Below are positions 1 through 5,060 of a DNA stretch of 5,060 bases, in pieces. The notes under the pieces are model-generated. The model had not been told where the DNA came from. It was given only the letters and a program-made list of their open reading frames with translations, and searched no databases. The first letter of the stretch is position 1. Every line of letters starts with the position of its first letter. The DNA is from Mucilaginibacter sp. Its GTDB lineage: Bacteria; Bacteroidota; Bacteroidia; Sphingobacteriales; Sphingobacteriaceae. The stretch covers positions 1 to 5,060 of the forward strand of contig JAICXZ010000313.1 of NCBI GenBank assembly GCA_025934475.1, written 5' to 3'. A program made the translations under genes and the position numbers.

Positions 1-879
1 CGGAATACCGCTTAATGTTCCATGTGTGCAGACCCGTGCTACCAGGTTGACGGCGAACAATACGAACTTGAGTGTATAAAGCCTAAACTTGCCCGGTTTT
101 ATATCGGTGATGCTGGCCAGGTGGTTTTGCGCTATCTGGTTCTCCGTGCTCATCAGCAAGTCGACATGTGCGGCGGAAGACTGGTTGTCCAATGGTTTGT
201 CGCTTTTTTCTTTTTGGCGAAGTATGATGATCAAAATAATTGTGATAGGAAACAGCCCGACAGCAAGCACAATAAGCAGCAGGCCGAAGGCGATCAAATT
301 GATCCAGGGCACCAGGCGCTCGGAAAAGGTTTGATGGGGCGGCAGCGGTGATGAAAGCTTCAGGTCAATTTTATCTTTGGTAAACCCCTGGATATTTTTT
401 CGAAACTCGCCGGCTGAGAGGGTCGAAGGTTTCGCCAGGCTGGTCTCCTGATCCAGGTAATCCTGTAATTTTACTCTCAGGTCGCGGTTGCAACTAATGT
501 CTAACGCAGTGCGGCCTACATTGCCAATATGATAAGCATTAGGCAGTACAACATGCGCGGTCAGGAATGCTTTTAACGATTGCGGCTGGTATCCAATGCA
601 GCATTGGTAAATTTGGTTCATACCGTCGGGGGCAACACTGAGCAATTGATCAAGATAATCTGAAAGATCGCCATCAAAGTTGTTTTCAAATACCAATATG
701 GAAGGAGCGGCGGGCTGGTCCATAATCACAAAACTGGCAAAATGCACCAGGCTTATCTGTGAAAAGGGTAGGTAGCTGTTATTACACAGATCACTTTCAA
801 TCTCCGCCAAAATGCCTTTTAATTGTCCTGTTCGCTGCGGATCAATTTTTGTGATGATGGTCAGTACGGTCTGTTTCAT
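1..879 (-). CDS. Membrane-anchored conserved hypothetical protein, 3' end cut by the window edge
   Basis: Reverse-strand reading from the ATG at 877-879 stays open for 293 codons to the left edge, so the C-terminus is missing. Residues 1-185 form a soluble N-terminal part with a HFASF motif at 46-50, then LVFENNFDGDLSDYLDQL near 62-79. A strong hydrophobic segment (about 193-220) ends in a basic stretch (RQKEK) and is probably a single membrane helix. After it, residues 246-293 contain ENQIAQNHLASITDIKPGKF and a HGTLSGIP motif. From memory, this pattern matches a widespread uncharacterised family whose next segment reads roughly IHFARW, then SNYDGSWESYL, and which I recall near DyP-type peroxidase genes; this is recollection, not a search result. 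The segments either side of the helix look related to each other (see findings). Function is unknown. No Shine-Dalgarno sequence is visible. The existence of the gene is well supported; the family assignment is moderate. Confidence 0.85.
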   Translation of the reverse strand, partial: MKQTVLTIITKIDPQRTGQLKGILAEIESDLCNNSYLPFSQISLVHFASFVIMDQPAAPSILVFENNFDGDLSDYLDQLLSVAPDGMNQIYQCCIGYQPQSLKAFLTAHVVLPNAYHIGNVGRTALDISCNRDLRVKLQDYLDQETSLAKPSTLSAGEFRKNIQGFTKDKIDLKLSSPLPPHQTFSERLVPWINLIAFGLLLIVLAVGLFPITIILIIILRQKEKSDKPLDNQSSAAHVDLLMSTENQIAQNHLASITDIKPGKFRLYTLKFVLFAVNLVARVCTHGTLSGIP

Positions 880-1234
880 AGTATCAGCAATTTGCAATCA
901 AGAAGTAAAACACAGCAGAAAATCCGGGGCCGAATTACCAAAGGGTAAGTATTTGAAAGTTAAGGTGTTTTTAATTGATACGCAAGGATGGTTTGTAATA
1001 TTTCAATAGCGTTCGCTTCCGGGAAGCACTTATAGGCAAGCCACCTCTCATTCTTTGCACAAAACCAATCAAAAACGTCTGCATAAATAGACGTATTTTA
1101 CGGAAATCCACGGTCAAAAAACGTAACCATATACTCCATGCGCATCTTGGCTTGCTGTTTGATTGAAGTGTATCGGGCATTCAATACCATTGATTTGGCA
1201 AAGAGAAGCCCCTAAATGAATCTATCTATATACC
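880..1234. other. Divergent intergenic region, no convincing gene
   Basis: This 355-base stretch separates two divergently read genes and should hold both promoters. I see no RNA gene and no credible coding sequence; a 69-codon reverse-strand frame at 971-1180 has no recognisable protein character. For the plus-strand START gene, TTGATTTG at 1190-1197 is one base off the Bacteroidota -7 consensus TAnnTTTG, but it lies 37 bases before the ATG and the nearest TTTG upstream (1158-1161) is too far away for normal -33 spacing. For the minus-strand gene, CAAAGGGTA at 939-947 reads on the minus strand as a -7 box with one extra base. A perfect 6+1+6 inverted repeat (GCTTCC G GGAAGC) lies at 1015-1027; its loop is too small and it lacks a T-run, so it is not a terminator. 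None of these is firm. Confidence 0.6.
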
Positions 1235-1879
1235 ATGAAAAACTTCGTAATTCTTTTATTTGTGCTGTGTACAAATATCGTTGCAGCGCAAACAGACGAT
1301 GCCTGGACCTTAAAACAAAACAAAGACGGCATGAAAATTTATACGGCCGATGTCCCAAATTCCAAGATAAAGGCGCTTAAGGTGGAATGTGAATTGAATG
1401 CGACTTTGTCGCAGGTAGTTGCCGCAGTGATGGATATAAAACACAGTAAAAACTGGGTTTACCGTACAGAGACCGCGTACGTTATAAAACAGGCTTCGCC
1501 ATCAGATCTTTATTATTATACCCTGGTTAAAATGCCATGGCCCGTAGCCAATCGCGATTATATAGCGCATCTCAGGGTAACACAAAATACAAAAACAAAA
1601 GCGGTAACCATCGATGTGCCATGTATTACCGGTATGGCGCCCCAAAAAGATAAGGTGATAAGGGTGACCAATTCAACGGCGCGATGGCTATTAACGCCGG
1701 AAGGCGCAGGACGCGTTAAACTCGTCTATATGCTGCATACTGATCCCGGAGGGGATGTACCTGCCTGGTTAACCAATATGTTTATCACGCAAGCACCGTC
1801 GCAGACTTTTAGCAAGCTGCAAGTTGAGCTAAAAAAGCCAATGTATAAAAATGCCAAACTGGCTTACGTGAAAAACTGA
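1235..1879 (+). CDS. Exported START-domain (SRPBCC fold) lipid-binding-type protein
   Basis: The product has 214 residues. A signal peptide covers about residues 1-18 (MK, hydrophobic core FVILLFVLC, then VAA before Q19), so the protein should be periplasmic or secreted. The rest reads as one START domain: W24 and the KDGMKIYT strand near 30-37; a helix around ATLSQVVAAVMDIKH with W74 after it; the family hallmark PWPVANRDYI at 101-110; the TDPGGDVPAWLTN motif at 169-181; and the long C-terminal helix (about 182-200) that lids the ligand cavity. START domains bind sterols, phospholipids or other hydrophobic ligands in a deep pocket; the ligand here cannot be told from sequence. The length is normal for bacterial exported START proteins. 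It stands alone on this strand, divergent from the left-edge membrane gene and convergent with the Dabb gene, with 57 bases between the stops and no clear terminator. The start is fixed by the signal peptide; there is no Shine-Dalgarno sequence. Confidence 0.9.
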   Translation: MKNFVILLFVLCTNIVAAQTDDAWTLKQNKDGMKIYTADVPNSKIKALKVECELNATLSQVVAAVMDIKHSKNWVYRTETAYVIKQASPSDLYYYTLVKMPWPVANRDYIAHLRVTQNTKTKAVTIDVPCITGMAPQKDKVIRVTNSTARWLLTPEGAGRVKLVYMLHTDPGGDVPAWLTNMFITQAPSQTFSKLQVELKKPMYKNAKLAYVKN

Positions 1880-1936
1880 TAATTATAATGGTGCCGGCCG
1901 ACAGCGAGAACAAAAAACTGAGGCTGTAGCGCAATG

Positions 1937-2314
1937 TTACTTTTCGACCCAATAATCTACCACAGTTACCTTTTCCATGATATTCGGCAACAATTGGGTG
2001 AATGCCTTATGCGCAGAATTGACAAGGTAAGCGTCCCGATCTTTTTCGCTATCAAAGGTTAATACGAAACAATGGGTTAAGCCCTGGTTAAGATGCTCCG
2101 GGCTGTTGTTGACACCCCATTCAAAACTTTTGATCGTGGTAATTTGACTTGGCAAAGCTTTAAATGCCGCCACAACATGGTTAATAGCCGCGGTATCTGC
2201 ACCTGCTTTCCAGCCAAATAAAACCACATGCCTCAATTGTTTATTTGGTGACTGGGCTTTGGCGCCAACGGAGATGATTGCAATTATCAGCATACAACCT
2301 AATAACTTTTTCAT
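1937..2314 (-). CDS. Exported Dabb (stress-responsive A/B barrel) domain protein
   Basis: The product has 125 residues. Residues 1-20 are a typical signal peptide (MKK, hydrophobic core, AKA before Q21). Residues 27-123 form one Dabb domain: the opening strand LRHVVLFGWK with the conserved His29 and Lys36, a helix around AINHVVAAFKALP, the strand FEWGVNNSPE (64-73), the strand and helix THCFVLTFDSEKDRDAYL (80-97), HKAF at 102-105, and the closing strand VVDYWV. Dabb domains are small ferredoxin-like barrels that usually dimerise. Some relatives are enzymes (olivetolic acid cyclase), others are stress-induced plant proteins; most bacterial ones have no known function, so no activity is assigned. 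The gene lies 93 bases downstream of the methionine aminopeptidase gene on the same strand and could be the last gene of that unit, but the gap is long enough for its own promoter, although no TAnnTTTG box is visible there. The weak inverted repeat GCCAC/GTGGC at 2379-2398 lacks a T-run. Confidence 0.92.
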   Translation of the reverse strand: MKKLLGCMLIIAIISVGAKAQSPNKQLRHVVLFGWKAGADTAAINHVVAAFKALPSQITTIKSFEWGVNNSPEHLNQGLTHCFVLTFDSEKDRDAYLVNSAHKAFTQLLPNIMEKVTVVDYWVEK

Positions 2315-2407
2315 GTTCTAACTTACACTTATATTATGAATTATCAAGGTTTATCTGGGTTGGTGACGAATACTCAGTGCCACGAAGATGCCGGTGGCGT
2401 GAAATGT

Positions 2408-3172
2408 CTAGTCCCAAATACCGTTCTGCGCTGTAAATATCAACGGCTGACCGCCGGTTACCATAATGGTGTGCTCGTGCTGAGCAACAAAACCGCCTTT
2501 GTTACCACTCAGCGTCCAGCCATCAGCTTGTGTTTCGGCAATGGTCGACCGTGTTGAAATAAATGTCTCTATAGCTACAACCGAGTTCTTTTTAAAACGC
2601 TCCGTATTGTCCCTGTCGCAATAGTTAGCGATCTCATGTGGCTCCTCGTGTAAGCCGCGACCAATACCATGGCCGGTCAGGTTTTTGATTACCGTGTAAC
2701 CGGCTTTCTTGGCCTCTGTCTCGATCAACCTGCCTATCTCCGATATCCTGACCCCGCCTTTAATATTGCTTATAGCTTTTTTTAGAATCGCTTTAGACGC
2801 TTCTACCAGTTTGCCATAGCCGTGGATATCCTCGCCTAATACAAACGAACCACCGTTATCGGCCCAGTAGCCATTGAGCTCCGCCGATACATCGATGTTT
2901 ACAAGGTCACCCTCTTTAAGGATTATATCGGCTGAAGGCACACCATGAGCTACCACCTCATTAACGCTGATACAGGTATATCCGGGGAAATCATAGGTTA
3001 ACATAGGTGCTGAGCGCGCGCCTAATTGAGCCAATAATTCGCCGCCATATTCGTCAAGTTCTTTGGTGGAGATACCTGGTTTGGCATATTCCCGCATCTT
3101 CCTGAGCGTGATGGCTACGGCATCGCTGGCCTCCTGCATCCCAATTTGTTCGTTTTCGGTGGATATCGACAT
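2408..3172 (-). CDS. map: Type I methionine aminopeptidase, stand-alone copy
   Basis: The product has 254 residues, close to the usual length of the short bacterial type I enzyme (264 in E. coli). The enzyme removes the initiator methionine from new proteins in the cytoplasm using two metal ions. All expected metal ligands are present: D94 in VNIDVSAE, D105 in YWADNGGSF, H168 in LTGHGIGRG, E202 in AIETF and E233 in AQHEHTI. The substrate-binding histidines H76 (VAHGVP) and H175 (GLHEEPHE) are also present. Two differences stand out: the usual IEP after the fourth ligand is IETF here, and the residue before H76 is Ala where E. coli has Cys. There is no zinc-finger N-terminal extension. In Bacteroidota the main map gene normally sits in the ribosomal protein cluster near secY and infA; none of those genes is here, so this is probably a second, non-essential paralogue (inference). 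It lies 43 bases downstream of the DUF434 gene. A short GAAAG lies directly before the ATG. Confidence 0.95.
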   Translation of the reverse strand: MSISTENEQIGMQEASDAVAITLRKMREYAKPGISTKELDEYGGELLAQLGARSAPMLTYDFPGYTCISVNEVVAHGVPSADIILKEGDLVNIDVSAELNGYWADNGGSFVLGEDIHGYGKLVEASKAILKKAISNIKGGVRISEIGRLIETEAKKAGYTVIKNLTGHGIGRGLHEEPHEIANYCDRDNTERFKKNSVVAIETFISTRSTIAETQADGWTLSGNKGGFVAQHEHTIMVTGGQPLIFTAQNGIWD

Positions 3173-3192
3173 CTTTCAATTTTTATCTGCCG

Positions 3193-3200
3193 CAAAATTA
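3193..3200 (-). promoter_or_regulatory. Candidate -7 box (TAATTTTG) for the aminopeptidase gene
   Basis: On the minus strand the bases read TAATTTTG, an exact match to the Bacteroidota sigma-ABfr -7 consensus TAnnTTTG. The box lies in the short gap behind the DUF434 gene, 20 bases before the aminopeptidase ATG. No TTTG or TTG is visible at the expected -33 distance, so this is a half-supported promoter in A/T-rich DNA. If real, it would let the aminopeptidase be transcribed apart from the upstream gene, with a very short leader. Confidence 0.3.
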
Positions 3201-3215
3201 AGGATTAATAAACTT

Positions 3216-3956
3216 TCAGGACTGACTAATAATATTCATTGTCTTGCCAACATCCATTACATGGTTAATAATAAATGAAACAAGATTGAACCAGGCATAG
3301 CAGCCATTAAGTACCCAGGCATCCGAACTTACTATCAGCCGGTTTTCGGCTACTAAAAATTTATCGGGGGCATTGTCTAAATAAATGTCCCAGGCAAAGC
3401 CGTATTCTGTAGCAATTTCATAACACAGCGTTTTGATACGTCCGCTATTGGATACCGGGGCGTCAAATATCCAGATCACCCGTTCGGGGCCAAGCTCACT
3501 TAGTGCTTTGCCAACCGTGATCAGCACCTCTTCGGTTTGCCTCACCCGTTTATACGATCCGTGTACTGACGAAATGTCGCGGTAGCAACCGTCTAAGCCT
3601 TTAAAAACAAAGCCGCCAGACAAGAGCGTTTCCAGTATAATAACGACATTGAATCCATCCAGCCAAATGGTTCTACCCCGGATATCGTCGGCGGTTATTT
3701 CCTTAAGTTTGCGATTCCCGATGTCCTTTGCCGAGCAAGCCATACCCTGCAGAGCCAGGATCTGCCGTTGTCTGAGCCGGTACCTGTTACCCACCAGCGA
3801 AAGCGTCGCCCTCGGCGGATAATCTTTGCTCAGCAAATAATACATATCAGCCAAAGCCAGCAACAACTTTTCCCGCTCTTTCACCTGGCCAAAAAGTGAT
3901 TCGTCATGAGGATCTTTGCCCCGGTTTTTGCGGGTTTCTGGTTGTTGGTCGTCCAT
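3216..3956 (-). CDS. DUF434 / DUF5616 family protein (COG2454-like), possible PIN/NYN-type nuclease
   Basis: The product has 246 residues, no signal peptide and no membrane segment, so it is cytoplasmic. Residues about 28-95 match the DUF434 pattern: a helix LLLALADMYYLLSKDYP, then SLVGNRYRLRQRQ and a Cys at 74. Residues about 96-235 match the partner domain: WLDGFNVVIILETLLSGG (98-115), DGCYRDISSVHGSY (122-135), IWIFDAPVSNSGR (161-173) and LIVSSDAWVLN (207-217). The family is best known from archaea (COG2454) and is uncharacterised. My inference is that the second domain resembles PIN/NYN nucleases: an early DGFN motif (D100, N103), E109, a middle Asp after a hydrophobic strand (D165), and a late SSDA (D212). 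This fold reading is not proven. The first 25 residues are charged and probably disordered. The gene is first in a run of three minus-strand genes, with the aminopeptidase 43 bases downstream. No clear promoter box is seen upstream. Confidence 0.85.
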   Translation of the reverse strand: MDDQQPETRKNRGKDPHDESLFGQVKEREKLLLALADMYYLLSKDYPPRATLSLVGNRYRLRQRQILALQGMACSAKDIGNRKLKEITADDIRGRTIWLDGFNVVIILETLLSGGFVFKGLDGCYRDISSVHGSYKRVRQTEEVLITVGKALSELGPERVIWIFDAPVSNSGRIKTLCYEIATEYGFAWDIYLDNAPDKFLVAENRLIVSSDAWVLNGCYAWFNLVSFIINHVMDVGKTMNIISQS

Positions 3957-4146
3957 TAGGCCTGTAATTTATTAATTCTTATCCTGGCGTATCAATTGCG
4001 CATTAATTAATCCAGCAACTTGCCGTCATGAAACCGGAACCGGACAAGCGACTTCCAATTCAACCCGAAATCCAAAATCAGTCATTTTTTACAGCTTTTA
4101 ATTTTTAGACCAGGTTAGCTTTGGTTAAAATCAAAAACAACCGAAT
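3957..4146. promoter_or_regulatory. Divergent promoter region between the DUF434 and PAP2 genes
   Basis: These 190 bases must hold the starts of transcription for both neighbouring genes. The right half (about 4081-4146) is rich in A and T and contains the -7 box for the phosphatase. The left half contains ATTAATTAAT, a 10-base palindrome at 4002-4011, and a tandem AACCGG repeat at 4032-4043. No TAnnTTTG match faces the DUF434 gene, so its promoter is not located. No RNA gene or riboswitch is recognised. Confidence 0.5.
4116..4123 (+). promoter_or_regulatory. Candidate -7 box (TAGCTTTG) of the PAP2 phosphatase promoter
   Basis: TAGCTTTG is an exact match to the Bacteroidota -7 consensus TAnnTTTG and ends 23 bases before the ATG at 4147, giving a short A-rich leader without a Shine-Dalgarno sequence, as is usual in the phylum. 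The -33 element is imperfect: T-rich runs lie at 4085-4090 and 4096-4099, but neither is a TTTG. This is the best promoter candidate in the window. Confidence 0.5.
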
Positions 4147-5060
4147 ATGAATCCGTTGAATGTAAAAAGCATTTTAAAGATAAGCGCATTTTTTTTGTCG
4201 ATAACGCTATGCAGCAATATAGCTCATGGACAAAAATCACTAGAAGAAAAACCTAAAGGAGCCTATAACCGCGCCCTGACACCTGCCCGTGGGTATTATA
4301 AACAATTGGCATCTTTTAGCCCGGCGCCAAAATCGCCGAATGAGGAAGTTGATCAAAGAAAATTCATCACCGACCAGGCATCTATGCAAAAAAGGCTCAG
4401 TCTGAAACCCGTTTATCTGGATCATATTTCCGCGGATGATTTTAAACTGCCCGGACCTCCAGCCAATAGTTCGGCCCAAACCCGTGCAGAATTGAACTTC
4501 CTGGTCGAGCTGGAGAAGAGCCGTACCGAAGAAGATATCAGGAGATGCCATTATATGTCCGGTATTTTTTATGACCTTAATGTTCATCCCGGGGATTCGA
4601 CATACGAACAAAACAGAGGAAATCTTTTCTATATCGGCCGTTCTATCGGCACCTGGTTTAACCCGCAAAAGCTCCCTTTAACGGCTGATTTGATGGCCAA
4701 CGTTTGGCGTGATGCAAATTATTTTATTTGGTCATTAAAGTATAAGTACGCCCGGATTCGTCCATACATGCTGGAGCCTAAACTGAAGAACCTTGAAAAG
4801 GCGGGCGCTCCTTCTTACCCTACCGGAACAGCAACCGACTCTTACATCCTCGCTTATATCTACCAGGAATTAGCGCCAGAGTTTACCGATATTTTTGTTA
4901 AAGATGCTTATGATATGTCTCAGTCACGGGAGATAATCGAAGTTCATTACCCAAGCGATGTTGAAGGTTCAAGAATATTGGCGAGACAGTTTGTTAATAA
5001 GCTTTTTCAGAATAAAAAATTCTTACAAGACTTTGAAGGCGTAAAAAAAGAATGGGCCTC
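4147..5060 (+). CDS. Exported class A acid phosphatase, PAP2 superfamily, 3' end cut by the window edge
   Basis: The frame is open from the ATG at 4147-4149 to the right edge (304 codons plus two bases). Residues 1-28 are a signal peptide (LKISAFFLSITLC core, AHG before Q29), so it acts in the periplasm or outside the cell. About 60 extra residues follow before the class A phosphatase body, which starts near KPVYLDHISADDF (87-99). The three PAP2 motifs are in order: K198-X6-R205-P206; P225-T-G-T228 where the family has PSGH; and S260-R261-X5-H267-X3-D271. Compared with the Escherichia blattae enzyme as I remember it, K115, R122, R183, the nucleophile H189 and D193 are all kept, but H150, the general acid, is Thr here. 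The C-terminal helix (QFVNKLFQNKKFLQDF) also fits class A enzymes, so only a few residues are probably missing. The family removes phosphate from many monoesters; whether this copy is active is uncertain. It has no neighbour on its strand in this window. Confidence 0.9.
   Translation, partial: MNPLNVKSILKISAFFLSITLCSNIAHGQKSLEEKPKGAYNRALTPARGYYKQLASFSPAPKSPNEEVDQRKFITDQASMQKRLSLKPVYLDHISADDFKLPGPPANSSAQTRAELNFLVELEKSRTEEDIRRCHYMSGIFYDLNVHPGDSTYEQNRGNLFYIGRSIGTWFNPQKLPLTADLMANVWRDANYFIWSLKYKYARIRPYMLEPKLKNLEKAGAPSYPTGTATDSYILAYIYQELAPEFTDIFVKDAYDMSQSREIIEVHYPSDVEGSRILARQFVNKLFQNKKFLQDFEGVKKEWA

Noticed and set aside
22..351. Plus-strand open frames of 109 and 81 codons near the left edge.
   Set aside because: They overlap the minus-strand membrane-protein gene, which is open over 293 codons and shows a membrane helix and family motifs; the plus-strand frames do not.
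1015..1027. Perfect 13-base inverted repeat in the intergenic region.
   Set aside because: With a one-base centre it cannot form a normal hairpin loop, and a single short palindrome is expected by chance; it could be an operator, but nothing else supports that.
971..1180. A 69-codon open frame on the minus strand between genes 1 and 2.
   Set aside because: Its composition is irregular, it matches no family I know, and no start signal is visible; it is most likely chance in intergenic DNA.
1880..1936. The gap between the convergent START and Dabb genes, searched for a two-way terminator.
   Set aside because: There is a GCCGGC palindrome and an A/T run, but no stem of useful length next to a T-run on either strand.
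2379..2398. Inverted repeat GCCAC/GTGGC behind the aminopeptidase gene, considered as a terminator.
   Set aside because: The stem is only five pairs with a ten-base loop, and no T-run follows on the minus strand.
2336..2557. A 73-codon plus-strand open frame covering the Dabb-aminopeptidase gap.
   Set aside because: Most of it is antisense to the aminopeptidase C-terminus, and the peptide has no domain-like features.
4240..4668. A 142-codon open frame on the minus strand.
   Set aside because: It lies inside the PAP2 phosphatase gene, whose plus-strand reading has a signal peptide and family motifs; the reverse frame is a shadow.

Overview
The window looks like chromosomal DNA from a Bacteroidota bacterium, most likely a Sphingobacteriaceae-type genome such as Mucilaginibacter or Pedobacter. 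This is inferred from three things: gene starts preceded by A/T-rich leaders without a Shine-Dalgarno sequence, exact matches to the Bacteroidota -7 promoter box TAnnTTTG, and the mix of protein families (exported START, exported Dabb, class A PAP2 phosphatase). No rRNA, tRNA, IS element, CRISPR array or phage gene is visible.

Layout, left to right. (1) Positions 1-879, minus strand: the first 293 residues of a large membrane-anchored protein of unknown function that runs off the left edge. Its frame is open from the edge to the ATG at 877-879. (2) Positions 880-1234: a 355-base stretch with no convincing gene, forming the divergent control region between genes 1 and 2. (3) Positions 1235-1879, plus strand: an exported START-domain (lipid-binding fold) protein. 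(4) Positions 1937-3956, minus strand: three genes pointing the same way, read in the order DUF434-family protein, stand-alone type I methionine aminopeptidase, exported Dabb-domain protein. The gaps are 43 and 93 bases, so this may be a short operon, although a -7-like box sits in the 43-base gap. (5) Positions 3957-4146: a divergent intergenic region with a good -7 box for the last gene. (6) Position 4147 to the right edge, plus strand: an exported class A acid phosphatase of the PAP2 superfamily, almost complete, whose PSGH motif is replaced by PTGT.

The genes do not form an obvious pathway. Three products (START, Dabb, PAP2 phosphatase) carry signal peptides and should act in the periplasm or outside the cell. 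The aminopeptidase and the DUF434 protein should be cytoplasmic. No new multi-gene system can be demonstrated. The observations most worth a second look are the altered PAP2 active site, the PIN/NYN-like acidic pattern in the DUF434 protein next to a second-type MetAP gene, and the apparent internal duplication in the left-edge membrane protein.
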